From Odontesthes bonariensis (Eukaryota; Chordata; Actinopteri; Atheriniformes; Atherinopsidae), in the NCBI RefSeq assembly GCF_027942865.1, contig NC_134516.1, positions 25,689,322-25,753,321 on the forward strand: DNA of 64,000 nucleotides. Direction: 5' to 3'. A model generated the notes under the pieces. The model ran no database searches, was not told the DNA's origin, and saw only the letters and a program-made list of their open reading frames with translations. Position 1 is the stretch's first letter, and each line of letters starts with the position of its first letter. Position numbers and translations under genes: made by a program. Below, in pieces: positions 39,752-52,100 of the stretch.

Positions 39752-40618
39752 AAACGTAGAGCCCAAGAGGGATCCAGATGGCACTGCTGTAAGGACTGTG
39801 GGAAAGCTATCAAACGATCAAATCTGAGGTATCATCAGAGAATTCATACTGGAGAGAAGCCATACAGCTGTGGTCAGTGTGGGGCAGCTTTCACTGGATT
39901 ATCTAATCTAAAGAGACACCAACGTATTCACACAGGAGAGAAACCTTACAGCTGTGGTCAGTGTGGGGCAGCTTTCACTCAATCATCTGATCTAAAGAAA
40001 CACCAACGTATTCACACAGGAGAGAAGCCATACAGCTGTGACCAGTGTGGGGCAGCTTTCACTACATTACGTGATCTAAAGAGGCACCAACGTATTCACA
40101 CAGGAGAGAAACCTTTCATCTGTGGTCAGTGTGGGGCAGCTTTCATTGAATTAGGTAGTCTAAAGAAACACCAACGTATTCACTCAGGAGAGAAGCCTTA
40201 CAGCTGTGGTCAGTGTGGGGCAGCTTTCACTCAATCATCTGATCTACAGAAACACCAACGTATTCATACAGGAGATAAACCTTTCATCTGTGGTGAGTGT
40301 GGGGCAGCTTTCACTGTATTAGGTCATCTAAAGACACACCAACGTAGTCACACAGGAGAGAAACCTTTCATCTGTGGTCAGTGTGGGGCAGCTTTCACTC
40401 AATCATCTCATCTAAAGACACACCAACGTATTCACACAGGAGAGAAACCTTTCATCTGTGGTCAGTGTGGGGCAGCTTTCACTCAATTAGGTCATCTAAA
40501 GACACACCAACGTAGTCACACAGGAGAGAAACCTTTCATCTGTGGTCAGTGTGGGGCAGCTTTCACTACATTAGCTAGTCTAAAGAGACACCAACGTAGT
40601 CACACTGCAGAGAAATGA
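39752..40618 (+). CDS. Last exon of a ten-finger C2H2 zinc-finger protein
   Basis: After an acceptor at 39751 the frame KRRAQEGSRWHCCKDCGKAI runs without a break to a TGA at 40616-40618. Ten C2H2 fingers (C-x2-C-x12-H-x3-H) are joined by HTGEKP linkers. Fingers 2-10 share the core CGQCGAAFT and are very alike, each 84 bp. They differ mostly at the recognition positions (for example GLSNLKR, QSSDLKK, TLRDLKR, VLGHLKT, QLGHLKT). Such proteins bind DNA in the nucleus. No KRAB, SCAN or BTB domain is in this exon; upstream exons are not identified in the window. All zinc ligands are present. A poly(A)-type ATTAAA lies near 41100. Confidence 0.85.
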   Translation, partial: KRRAQEGSRWHCCKDCGKAIKRSNLRYHQRIHTGEKPYSCGQCGAAFTGLSNLKRHQRIHTGEKPYSCGQCGAAFTQSSDLKKHQRIHTGEKPYSCDQCGAAFTTLRDLKRHQRIHTGEKPFICGQCGAAFIELGSLKKHQRIHSGEKPYSCGQCGAAFTQSSDLQKHQRIHTGDKPFICGECGAAFTVLGHLKTHQRSHTGEKPFICGQCGAAFTQSSHLKTHQRIHTGEKPFICGQCGAAFTQLGHLKTHQRSHTGEKPFICGQCGAAFTTLASLKRHQRSHTAEK

Positions 40619-40639
40619 TTGGTTTAAATCAACAATAAT

Positions 40640-43330
40640 TTTTATGGCAGATAAGCAAACATTCACCTGGGAGCAGCAACAGGAACTACCAATCAGAAGC
40701 CTTGCCTTTGTTCAGATTAAAAATCTTCTTTGTGGATTACCACCTTCTCTTGTCAGGACTTTAGTTCTGAATGCTCTGTGGGGAGCACATGTTTGAAGAA
40801 CCATTGAAAGTGCTTTATAATTTGTTGGGATTGCTTTAACTGAGGACGGATCTCCCGATGTTCAAGACAAACATGGCATCAATTGTGAGTTGATGGACAG
40901 AACAAAATGCAGTCTGTTTGAAAGTAGAAACATGTTTATTCTGTTATACTGAACATATTTGTTTTGTTTAAAGTTAAGATCCACAAAGTAGCTTTGCACC
41001 AGCTGTGGGTATTTCTGTAAACATCTGAAGAAGCAATATATCATTTCAGTTTGATGTGAAGTCGAGCTTTACACTCGTCTGTATTTCATTGTTCTGCATT
41101 TCATTAAAGGTCAGATGTTAACTTTTCTCATGCTTTTCATGTTGTTGCTACACAGATATTTTTGAAGAAAATGTGTGTTTGGTTACGAGGGAAAGTTGAC
41201 CCTTATCATCTTCCCCAAAGACCCAGAAATCTTTAACGCAGTCTGAAAAAGGTTTGGAGTTGTTCCCTGTACTTCCCAGACAGCTGTATGATGCTCATGG
41301 CTGAAGCTGAAAGTTAAGGCTGTTCCAACACTAAAAGGGCACGAGGCTCAACTTCAAGCTGTGAAACTCTTTCAAATGTCTGTTGTGTTGGAATCAGATG
41401 TGTGAACGGATTTTAGTCCAAACGTCATGGCTGCACTGAGGGAAAAGGCAGCTAAGTAGGCTAACGGTACTTTGAATTGAACCGTTTAACATGAGAAAAC
41501 TGAACTGATCTGTTTGTTGCTTCTACAACTGCTCAGTTACTCACACAATCAGGTACTGAGCAGATTTACCAAACAGACATTCTGCTGTAATCTCAGATGC
41601 TCTCAGTTGCGCTGCTCGCGTTGTTTTAGTCCACAACTCTTCTTCTTCTTCTTCTGCCCCGACGGCTGCACAACTTACCCAGAACACCCGGTGGCAGTGT
41701 GCACACGACACCCTTATACTTTATTGGATTGTATCTACAAACTCAAACGCTGATCATTTAAACTTGCTTCAGGCTGTTTCTGTTCCCTTTAGTTTTAAGC
41801 TGACTGTGTTTGGCGTACCCTGAGCATTTCAGTGGAAAATGTTCAGCACAGACTTGGAGTTGTATTGTGTTCTTGTGGTAACTACGTCCCCACAGCTATT
41901 ATATCCTTAAGAGTTTCTTAGAAAGCGCTTTCTGCTGCTCACAGTGGGAGAATCTCACTGACAAATCCCACTTTGGCCTAAAGATGTGATCAGCGGTGAC
42001 TTTTGTGTGTTAGCGACTGGCGCTACGGTCCTGGCTGAACAGGAAGTAGCCACCAGAAATGCAAGACAGTCGCTGTGGCAACTGAATGTTACGCAGGACT
42101 GTCTTCCTGTATGCAGATGGTCATCAGTGAAGTCACCTCCCCCGAATGAACCCCGTCATGTTGTGTATATGTGGCAAAACATGGCGAGCCAGCCGGGGGG
42201 GCTGTGAGCGTGACAGAGACAGTCCCTCAGTCAGAGACCAACCTCAGAAGTTAAACCCAGTTTGTAACTGAGCTGACTCACAGTGGAAGTCACACGTTAG
42301 ATCTGGTTCTCAGGGAGTGTTTCCTGTTGAGATCCAGCCGTGTCTGATCAGTGCTGCAGTTTCTTGTTTTGCATTATTCTCTCCTTTTACTCAGACTACA
42401 CCTGAAACTAATCAAAAGCAGGAAGCAGCATGAAGAATTGTCACATCAGCCAATTCAAAGAAGTAATAACAAGTGCTTCAAAAAGGCAAATGAAAGAAGG
42501 GACGTAAAAATGAGGAAAATCCCCTCAGTCCCCAGAAGTCTTTCTGGGGTTCCTGCTCCCAAAGCACACTGAGCGCTGCTTCTGTGCTTCAGTGTTTTTC
42601 AGTAGTTTGTGTTTACTTTTTCAACCTCCGTAATGATCTGTAAAACTGAAGGTTGTTGAAGAACACAGTGCTGGATCCAAACAATAGTGTAATGTTCCAA
42701 TCTGACCTCCTGGTGGCAGTGTCGTCTCACTGGTGGGATTTCTCATTGATTCTTTTAAAAGCAGGAATCAACGTCAGATATTCATGATCTGAAGGGGATG
42801 AACTCCTGTGCTTCTGCAGAATACCTGAGTTTCCTCCAGTGCCACCATGAAGTTAGTGTTTTTCGCCATATATATTTATATTTACACTAACTTATAGATT
42901 TAATCTGCTGTAACTCCTGGTTAAATGGAGGGTTTCCTCTTTAACTGTAGAATTCCACGTAATATAATTCTAGTTCAAAAAATAAAATAATAAACTCATG
43001 TGTCAGCTTTAGTTATTTAGAAATGTAGATTGATGATACATATTGGATGGAAGCTTTTGGCTCCGGATGAAATGTTTTGGGTTCAGGTGGAACAGAACCA
43101 GGTCAGCACTATTATCCCAGAATTATTTGCATCTTCTTCAGATTTCCTCTGTGAAAACAGAGACTTCTGAAACATGTTTCTGAGCTGGTGTGGATGCTGC
43201 TGGAAGGACCTCTGCTGGTCACTCTGGTAGGTTTTCACATCTGTTATGATGCGTAACCGTAGCAACGGGAAATTTGTTCACCTGTTGGTGCAGCTAACTG
43301 AGCTTCACAAAAGCCCAAGAAATGTCTGGA
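40640..43330. other. No gene recognised
   Basis: The first 500 bp are probably 3' UTR of the zinc-finger gene. A TTC run lies near 41637-41656. At 42847 an ATG has a strong Kozak context (GCCACCATGAA), followed by a possible GTTAGTG donor; it could be a first exon but has no recognisable product. Nothing else is supported. Confidence 0.35.
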
Positions 43331-43339
43331 AAAATACCC

Positions 43340-43484
43340 CAAATCTGGATGAGCTGAAGAGGAGACGTCTAGGATGCAGAGCAGGAACAAACTGGAGGAA
43401 AAGGAGGAGGAAGTTTAAAGCATTTCTTCCCTCGATCATCAGGGGAAATGTGAGGTCACTGGTGGATAAGACAACTACATGGAT
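43340..43484 (+). pseudogene. LINE ORF start fragment
   Basis: The plus strand encodes LDELKRRRLGCRAGTNWRKR, then FLPSIIRGNVRSLVDK, the lead-in to the endonuclease domain of a common fish LINE. It stops where the MITE at 43485 begins, and no continuation is seen after 43656. Confidence 0.55.
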
Positions 43485-43656
43485 CAACTACACACTGAAA
43501 GGTTGAATCCTAAACTCTCTTTTCATTTTCTTTTCATAGGGGCTGAGTTCAGGCCTTTTCCAGGTTCCACTCAATTTTTCTCAGTCTTCAAAGTTTGATC
43601 TATGAAGCCAAAATGAAAAGAGAAACTTTAGGATTCAACCCTTCAGTGTGGAGTTG
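43485..43656. mobile_element. MITE with about 40-bp inverted ends
   Basis: The left arm CAACTACACACTGAAAGG and the right arm CTTCAGTGTGGAGTTG are near-complements, and pairing continues inward through TTGAATCCTAAA and CTCTTTTCATTTT. Total length is about 172 bp. A target duplication is not clear, so the superfamily is unknown. Confidence 0.65.
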
Positions 43657-45363
43657 AACAGCTCAGGCTGTCGGCTGAAAGCTTTGAGCCTCCGAGAACG
43701 TGGAAACTACGACCAGACGACTTTTAAAGTTCAACAACGCTGCTCACAAGGAGCAGCTCAGGATGATGGGACGCTGCCTGGGGTTGGACTCATCACGGGT
43801 TCAGTTCCCTCAGATGCTCTGAGTCACAGCTGTCTTTCAGCTCGCAGCCCGAGCCGTGCGCCCAGATGCTCAGTTGTACATCAGTTAAAGGCAGATGATT
43901 TATCTGATCTGATTATTTACAACATGTTCATTCAGCTTTGGACATATTTGTGGAATTAATGGTTTATGACTTGTATCTTTAAAAACTTTGCCCCCTGGTG
44001 TGTGAAGAGAAGAAGAAAGCACAGGGACCCACACAGGAAGAGGGCGGGCTTTATTTGGGGCTTCAACAACAAGCTCAAACTGGCCAAATGAGTGAGAGAC
44101 ACAACGATGGAAACAAGTGTTCAGCAGCTGCTCTGTAAGTAGAGAAGCTGTGTTTTTCTGCTTAAGCTGAAATCCTTTCACTGTTCCTGCTCTGTGGAGA
44201 ACTTCTGATAGTGGAGGGGACATTAAAACAGGTCAGGCTGAGGTCGGATGGAATAACATGATGATGAGCTGCTTTAGGAGGAACTTTACACAACTCAGAG
44301 CGTACAGAAACTAAGTGAAAAGAATGCAAAATAAATGCTCAGTTTGATCCAAACTCCTGCAGCTGAGCGTGTAAAGAATAAACGGTGTGAGTGGTGTGTG
44401 GGGGGGGCAGCAGGGCTTTACCACTGCTCGCCCCATCTTGTTTCAGCTCAGGTGTTTTCTGCTAAAGTCGACAGCAGGAAATGTTTGAGGAACTCTAAGA
44501 GACAGTGGTGTCAGATAGAGATGGGCTTTAGGCCACGCCCACACAGAACCTTATCAGAAAGTAGAAATGGACTGTTCCTGTACAGTACTTTTCTGATCTT
44601 AATGACACTCAGAGCTTCAACACTACGTGCCACATTCAGCCACACTCACACAGCACGTCTTAGTCTGTAACTACAGGCTTTCTACTCAGTCACACACATT
44701 TATGCACCCATGGATGCGTCGCTAGGCAACGTGGGGTTCAGCGTCTTCCACCTGTGGCCGGGGAAGCCGGAGTGGAACCACCAACCTCCTCATTGGCGCC
44801 TGCTCTTGCTCCTGAGCTCCAGCTGCTCTTTCTCTGCATATCAGAGAACAGCACAACCTACTGTGGCTGGTATGTTACAGTTCTGTGTGTGCTGCCATGG
44901 AATATGTTTCTATGCTGTTCCTGTTCAGGAATGCTGCGTAAGAGGCTGCCCACATGAGTCTTTGGTCTTTTCTCCACAGCATCAGCAGTTAGTTAGTTTT
45001 GTTATTGAGTGGCTAACATTTCAGATAAAGGACATAACAGCAGTATTTACTGCACATGGAGCAGCATCACATCAGCACAGAAAGATGTTTGTGTTCATCA
45101 CTGGTTTGATCTGAGCTCTGCGTTTCTCAGGTTGTCGGGTTTATAGAGTTAAATGACTTTATTTGTCTGATTCAAAGCAACCTGAGTCTCATTTCTCTTC
45201 AGTTCTGACGTCACTGCTGAGCTGCACAGCTGATCCAGGTTAGCTGGGATCAAGCTTTTATCACCATTCAGATATTTGAACTCTTTATCAGTGACTTCAG
45301 CAGGAGCCTGTGATATGAAAGAGATGGAATCATGAATAAGTGAATCCAGCTTTTTGCTCCTCA
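43657..45363. other. No gene recognised; upstream side of the Fc-receptor-like gene
   Basis: I see no signal-peptide exon that can be assigned with confidence to the Ig gene that follows. A CAG acceptor after TTTTTGCTCCTCATGT ends the stretch at 45370. Confidence 0.35.
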
Positions 45364-45567
45364 TGTCAGCGCTCACAGCTGGTCTGACTGTGAGTCCCAG
45401 CAGCTCTCAGCTGTCTGAAGGAGACTCTGTGTCTCTGAGCTGTGAGGAGGACCACAGCTCTGCTGGATGGACTCTGAGGAGGAACACAAGCAGAGGAACC
45501 AGGACTCAGTGTGGATCAGGATGGGGTAAAACAGCCGGTTCCTCCTGTAGCATCAGCTCCAAATAGC

Positions 45568-48016
45568 CATCAGACAGTGGAGTTTCCTGGTGTGAGCCCA
45601 GAGAGGGAGCAGCCAGTAACAGTCTCAGCCTCCCTGTCTCTGGTGAGATCAGACTGTGGAGTTTCCTGGTGTGAGCCCAGAGAGGGAGCAGCCAGTAACA
45701 GCATCAGCCTCCCTGTCTCTGGTGAGATCAGACTGTGGAGTTTACTGGTGTGAGTCCAGAGAGGGAGCAGCCAGTAACAGCATCAGCCTCCCTGTCTCTG
45801 GTGAGATCAGACTGTGGAGTTTACTGGTGTGAGCCCAGAGAGGGAGCAGCCAGTAACAGCATCAGCCTCCCTGTCTCTGGTGAGATCAGACAGTAGAGTT
45901 TACTGGTGTGAGCCCAGAGAGGGAGCAGCCAGTAACAGCATCAGCCTCCCTGTCTCTGGTGAGATCAGACTGTGGAGTTTACTGGTGTGAGTCCAGAGAG
46001 GGAGCAGCCAGTAACAGCATCAGCCTCCCTGTCTCTGGTGAGATCAGACTGTGGAGTTTACTGGTGTGAGCCCAGAGAGGGAGCAGCCAGTAACAGCATC
46101 AGCCTCCCTGTCTCTGGTGAGATCAGACTGTGGAGTTTACTGGTGTGAGCCCAGAGAGGGAGCAGCCAGTAACAGCATCAGCCTCCCTGTCTCTGGTGAG
46201 ATCAGACTGTGGAGTTTACTGGTGTGAGCCCAGAGAGGGAGCAGCCAGTAACAGCATCAGCCTCCCTGTCTCTGGTGAGATCAGACTGTGGAGTTTACTG
46301 GTGTGAGCCCAGAGAGGGAGCAGCCAGTAACAGCACCAGCCTCCCTGTCTCTGGTGAGATCAGACTGTGGAGTTTACTGGTGTGAGCCCAGAGAGGGAGC
46401 AGCCAGTAACAGCATCAGCCTCCCTGTCTCTGGTGAGATCAGACAGTGGAGTTTACTGGTGTGAGTCCAGAGAGGGAGCAGCCAGTAACAGCATCAGCCT
46501 CCCTGTCTCTGGTGAGATCAGACTGTGGAGTTTACTGGTGTGAGCCCAGAGAGGGAGCAGCCAGTAACAGCATCAGCCTCCCTGTCTCTGGTGAGATCAG
46601 ACTGTGGAGTTTACTGGTGTGAGCCCAGAGAGGGAGCAGCCAGTAACAGCATCAGCCTCCCTGTCTCTGGTGAGATCAGACTGTGGAGTTTCCTGGTGTG
46701 AGCCCAGAGAGGGAGCAGCCAGTAACAGCATCAGCCTCCCTGTCTCTGGTGAGATCAGACTGTGGAGTTTACTGGTGTGAGCCCAGAGAGGGAGCAGCCA
46801 GTAACAGCATCAGCCTCCCTGTCTCTGGTGAGATCAGACTGTGGAGTTTCCTGGTGTGAGCCCAGAGAGGGAGCAGCCAGTAACAGCATCAGCCTCCCTG
46901 TCTCTGGTGAGATCAGACTGTGGAGTTTACTGGTGTGAGCCCAGAGAGGGAGCAGCCAGTAACAGCATCAGCCTCCCTGTCTCTGGTGAGATCAGACTGT
47001 GGAGTTTCCTGGTGTGAGTCCAGAGAGGGAGCAGCCAGTAACAGCATCAGCCTCCCTGTCTCTGGTGAGATCAGACTGTGGAGTTTACTGGTGTGAGCCC
47101 AGAGAGGGAGCAGCCAGTAACAGCATCAGCCTCCCTGTCTCTGGTGAGATCAGACAGTGGAGTTTACTGGTGTGAGCCCAGAGAGGGAGCAGCCAGTAAC
47201 AGCATCAGCCTCCCTGTCTCTGGTGAGATCAGACAGTGGAGTTTCCTGGTGTGAGCCCAGAGAGGGAGCAGCCAGTAACAGCATCAGCCTCCCTGTCTCT
47301 GGTGAGATCAGACTGTGGAGTTTCCTGGTGTGAGCCCAGAGAGGGAGCAGCCAGTAACAGCATCAGCCTCCCTGTCTCTGGTGAGATCAGACTGTGGAGT
47401 TTACTGGTGTGAGCCCAGAGAGGGAGCAGCCAGTAACAGCATCAGCCTCCCTGTCTCTGGTGAGATCAGACTGTGGAGTTTCCTGGTGTGAGCCCAGAGA
47501 GGGAGCAGCCAGTAACAGCATCAGCCTCCCTGTCTCTGGTGAGATCAGACTGTGGAGTTTACTGGTGTGAGCCCAGAGAGGGAGCAGCCAGTAACAGCAT
47601 CAGCCTCCCTGTCTCTGGTGAGATCAGACTGTGGAGTTTACTGGTGTGAGCCCAGAGAGGGAGCAGCCAGTAACAGCATCAGCCTCCCTGTCTCTGGTGA
47701 GATCAGACTGTGGAGTTTACTGGTGTGAGCCCAGAGAGGGAGCAGCCAGTAACAGCATCAGCCTCCCTGTCTCTGGTGAGATCAGACTGTGGAGTTTACT
47801 GGTGTGAGTCCAGAGAGGGAGCAGCCAGTAACAGCATCAGCCTCCCTGTCTCTGGTGAGATCAGACTGTGGAGTTTACTGGTGTGAGTCCAGAGAGGGAG
47901 CAGCCAGTAACAGCATCAGCCTCCCTGTCTCTGGTGAGATCAGACTGTGGAGTTTACTGGTGTGAGCCCAGAGAGGGAGCAGCCAGTAACAGCATCAGCC
48001 TCCCTGTCTCTGGTGA
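45568..48016 (+). repeat. 31 tandem units of 79 bp derived from an Ig exon end
   Basis: The unit begins GATCAGACTGTGGAGTTTAC and ends CCCTGTCTCTGGTGA. The first GATC-type start is at 45568 and the last at 48017, exactly 31 x 79 bp apart. Each unit encodes SGVYWCEP and [13 protein letters not shown] in one frame and carries a GTGAGA donor. Because 79 is not a multiple of three, no frame crosses units. Variation is limited to a few recurring single-base changes (TTTCC/TTTAC, GAGCC/GAGTC, GACTG/GACAG), so the expansion is recent or homogenised. Confidence 0.95.
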
Positions 48017-48423
48017 GATCAGACTGTGGAGTCAGTGCTGATGAAGCTGTGTGGAAATGGATGAAATGCTGCAGTTTGTCTCTGTGCTGAGGTGGATCAG
48101 TGATCCTGCAGAGTCCTGTCCTCCCTGTGATGGAGGGAGGTGACGTCACTCTGAGCCATCCAACAAAGACCCCCCAGCTGCTTTCTATAAAGATGGCTCC
48201 CTCATCAGGGCGGAGCCTGCAGGTCACATGACCCTCCAGCCTGTTACCAGCTCTGCTGAAGGCCTCTGCAGGTGTAGCATCAGCAGTCATGGAGAGTCTC
48301 CACCCAGCTGGATCTCTGCCACAGGTGAGGGTTACTCAGGTGACTCTCTGTGATTCCTGAGCTGAGTTTAAAGAGTTTAAACATTTGTAATGTGACAGTG
48401 ATGTGATAAATATCTTTATTTCA

Positions 48424-48620
48424 GATAAAGCCACCATCACACCTCCTCCCACATCCATCTCTCCAGCTGGTTCCTCTCCTCTTCTCTCCCTGGTGTTGCC
48501 TCTTGTCTGTGCCTGTGTAGTGGTTCTTCTTCTGGTTCTGCTGGTTCTGCTGGTTCTGCTGGTTCTGCTGGTTCTGCTGGTTCTGCTGGTTCTGCTGGTT
48601 CTGCAGGAGATCACTTTTTA
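48424..48620 (+). pseudogene. Transmembrane exon with LLV repeat
   Basis: After an acceptor (TTATTTCAG) the frame gives LSLVLPLVCACVVVLL followed by about eight LV/LLV triplets from a 9-bp repeat TTCTGCTGG (48532-48604), then LQEITF and a stop. The membrane helix is lengthened by the repeat and the cytoplasmic tail is almost absent. It is part of the decayed Fc-receptor-like gene. Confidence 0.65.
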
Positions 48621-48639
48621 AGAATTTTATATAAAATTA

Positions 48640-49020
48640 GAACACTTTAGTTATATTTTAGAGGCTGAATGCAGTTAGGAATGATTAGAAAACATCAGGA
48701 AGTTGAAACATTTTCAGTAAAGTGAATTTTATCTGAAATGTGGAAGAAGTCTGCAAACATGTAAAACTATTATTCAGAAATGAAAGAACATTTTCACTGT
48801 AATTGGATTTATATCAAAGAATATTATGTTCATTTTAACTGGAATTTCTATTAAAATTAAAAAAATTAAAGTTAAACACTGAATTATTCAATCCAACAGA
48901 TCTAACACTTTGATAATGAAACCTTTTTATTTTCGTTGTTTCTTTTGATCCTTTCTGGATGAAATTACTTAATAACTTCATGAAGTTAAACTAATAAAAC
49001 CAAAATCTCTGCGTAAACCA
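48640..49020. other. AT-rich spacer
   Basis: No gene, element end or RNA is recognised between the Ig gene and the tandem arrays. Confidence 0.5.
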
Positions 49021-49023
49021 GCT

Positions 49024-49150
49024 GCGCACGCCGGGCCGCGCACGCCGGGCCGCGCACGCCGGGCCGCGCACGCCGGGCCGCGCACGCCAGGCCGCGCACG
49101 CCGAGATGCGCATGCCGGGCTGCGCACGCCGGGCTGCACATGCACGCCGG
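49024..49150 (+). repeat. GC-rich 14-bp tandem repeat
   Basis: About nine units of CGCGCACGCCGGGC, decaying towards the right into GCACATGCACGCCGGG. It directly adjoins the 9-bp array. Confidence 0.9.
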
Positions 49151-49153
49151 GTT

Positions 49154-52100
49154 GAACATGTAGAACATGTAGAACATGTTAAACATGTGGAACATGTAGA
49201 ACATGTAGAACATGTTGAACATGTAGAACATGTAGAACATGTTGAACATGTAGAACATGTAGAACATGTTGAACATGTAGAACATGTAGAACATGTAGAA
49301 CATGTTAAACATGTGGAACATGTAGAACATGTAGAACATGTTGAACATGTTGAACATGTAGAACATGTAGAACATGTTGAACATGTAGAACATGTAGAAC
49401 ATGTAGAACATGTTGAACATGTAGAACATGTTGAACATGTAGAACATGTAGAACATGTAGAACATGTAGAACATGTTGAACATGTTGAACATGTTGAACA
49501 TGTAGAACATGTAGAACATGTAGAACATGTTGAACATGTAGAACATGTTGAAGATGTTGAACATGTAGAACATGTAGAACATGTGGAACATGTTGAACAT
49601 GTAGAACATGTAGAACATGTTGAACATGTTGAACATGTAGAATATGTTGAACATGTAGAACATGTAGAACATGTGGAACATGTTGAACATGTAGAACATG
49701 TAGAACATGTTGAACATGTAGAACATGTAGAACATGTAGAACATGTTGAACATGTTGAACATGTTGAACATGTAGAACATGTAGAACATGTAGAACATGT
49801 AGAACATGTAGAACATGTTGAACATGTAGAACATGTTGAAGATGTTGAACATGTAGAACATGTAGAACATGTGGAACATGTTGAACATGTAGAATATGTT
49901 GAACATGTAGAACATGTAGAACATGTGGAACATGTTGAACATGTTGAACATGTAGAACATGTAGAACATGTAGAACATGTAGAACATGTTGAACATGTTG
50001 AACATGTAGAACATGTAGAACATGTAGAACATGTAGAACATGTTGAACATGTTGAACATGTAGAACATGTAGAACATGTAGAACATGTTGAACATGTAGA
50101 ACATGTTGAAGATGTTGAACATGTAGAACATGTAGAACATGTGGAACATGTAGAACATGTTGAACATGTTGAACATGTTGAACATGTAGAACATGTAGAA
50201 CATGTTGAACATGTTGAACATGTTGAACATGTAGAACATGTTGAAGATGTTGAACATGTAGAACATGTAGAACATGTGGAACATGTAGAACATGTTGAAC
50301 ATGTAGAACATGTTGAAGATGTTGAACATGTAGAACATGTAGAACATGTAGAACATGTGGAACATGTAGAACATGTTGAACATGTTGAACATGTTGAACA
50401 TGTAGAACATGTAGAACATGTAGAACATGTTGAACATGTTGAACATGTTGAACATGTAGAACATGTAGAACATGTTGAACATGTAGAACATGTTGAACAT
50501 GTAGAACATGTTGAAGATGTTGAACATGTAGAACATGTAGAACATGTGGAACATGTAGAACATGTTGAACATGTTGAACATGTTGAACATGTAGAACATG
50601 TAGAACATGTTGAACATGTTGAACATGTTGAACATGTAGAACATGTAGAACATGTAGAACATGTTGAACATGTTGAACATGTTGAACATGTAGAACATGT
50701 AGAACATGTTGAACATGTTGAACATGTAGAACATGTAGAACATGTAGAACATGTTGAACATGTTGAACATGTTGAACATGTTGAACATGTAGAACATGTT
50801 GAACATGTAGAACATGTTGAACATGTAGAACATGTTGAAGATGTTGAACATGTAGAACATGTAGAACATGTGGAACATGTAGAACATGTTGAACATGTTG
50901 AACATGTTGAACATGTAGAACATGTAGAACATGTAGAACATGTTGAACATGTTGAACATGTTGAACATGTAGAACATGTAGAACATGTAGAACATGTTGA
51001 ACATGTAGAACATGTTGAACATGTAGAACATGTTGAAGATGTTGAACATGTAGAACATGTAGAACATGTGGAACATGTTGAACATGTAGAATATGTTGAA
51101 CATGTAGAACATGTAGAACATGTGGAACATGTTGAACATGTTGAACATGTAGAACATGTAGAACATGTAGAACATGTTGAAGATGTTGAACATGTAGAAC
51201 ATGTTGAACATGTTGAACATGTAGAACATGTAGAACATGTGGAACATGTTGAAGATGTGGAACATTGAGAACATGTGGAACATGTTGAAGATGTGGAACA
51301 TGGAGAACATGTAGAACATGTAGAACATGTTGAAGATGTTGAACATGTAGATCATGTAGAACATGTTGAACATGTTGAACATGTAGAACATGTAGAACAT
51401 GTGGAACATGTTGAAGATGTGGAACATGTTGAACATGTAGAACATGTAGAACATGTAGAACATGTTGAACATGTAGAACATGTAGAACATGTAGAACATG
51501 TTGAACATGTAGAACATGTAGAACATGTTCAACATGTAGAACATGTAGAACATGTAGAACATGGAGAACATGTTGAACATGTAGAACATGTAGAACATGT
51601 GGAACATGTTGAGGATGTGGAACATGTAGAACATGTGGAACATGTAGAACATGTTGAAGATGTGGAACATGTTGAAGATGTAGAACATGTAGAACATGTT
51701 GAACATGTTGAACATGTTGAACATGTAGAACATGTTCAACATGTTGAAGATGTAGAACATGTAGAACATGTGGAACATGTTGAACATGTAGAACATGTGG
51801 AACATGTTGAAGATGTAGAACATGTAGAACATGTAGAACATGTTGAACATGAAGAACATGTGGAACATGTTGAAGATGTGGAACATGTGGAACATGTAGA
51901 ACATGTTGAACATGTTCAACATGTTGAACATGTTCAACATGTAGAACACGTAGAACTTGTGGAACATGTTGAAGATGTGGAACATGTAGAACATGTGGAA
52001 CATGTAGAACATGTTGAAGATGTAGAACATGTAGAACATGTAGAACATGTAGAACATGTTGAACATGTTGAAGATGTGGAACATGTTGAACATGTAGAAC

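Larger units (their letters stand above)
45371..48620 (+). pseudogene. Fc-receptor-like immunoglobulin gene, decayed
   Basis: Ig exon 1 starts after an acceptor at 45370: [37 protein letters not shown], then an in-frame TAG at about 45563-45565 just before the [16 protein letters not shown] strand that holds the second cysteine. The tail of this exon with its donor is then tandemly repeated 31 times. Ig exon 2 (about 48090-48326) keeps [18 protein letters not shown] and, in another frame, [16 protein letters not shown] and [19 protein letters not shown]; its first cysteine is lost. The last exon (48424-48620) gives a linker TITPPPTSISPAGSSPLLS and a membrane segment. Fish relatives are leukocyte surface receptors with two or three Ig domains. 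The stop and frameshift argue against function. Confidence 0.75.

Noticed and set aside
42847-42900. Possible signal-peptide exon for the Ig gene (GCCACCATGAA)
   Set aside because: The Kozak context is good, but the following residues do not form a convincing signal peptide and the distance to Ig exon 1 is 2.5 kb with no supporting signal.
44710-45114. Open frame of 134 codons upstream of the Ig gene
   Set aside because: No domain, no splice logic and ordinary length for chance in this composition.
45568-48016. CRISPR-like array
   Set aside because: The 79-bp units are contiguous copies without unique spacers, derived from an Ig exon, in a vertebrate genome.
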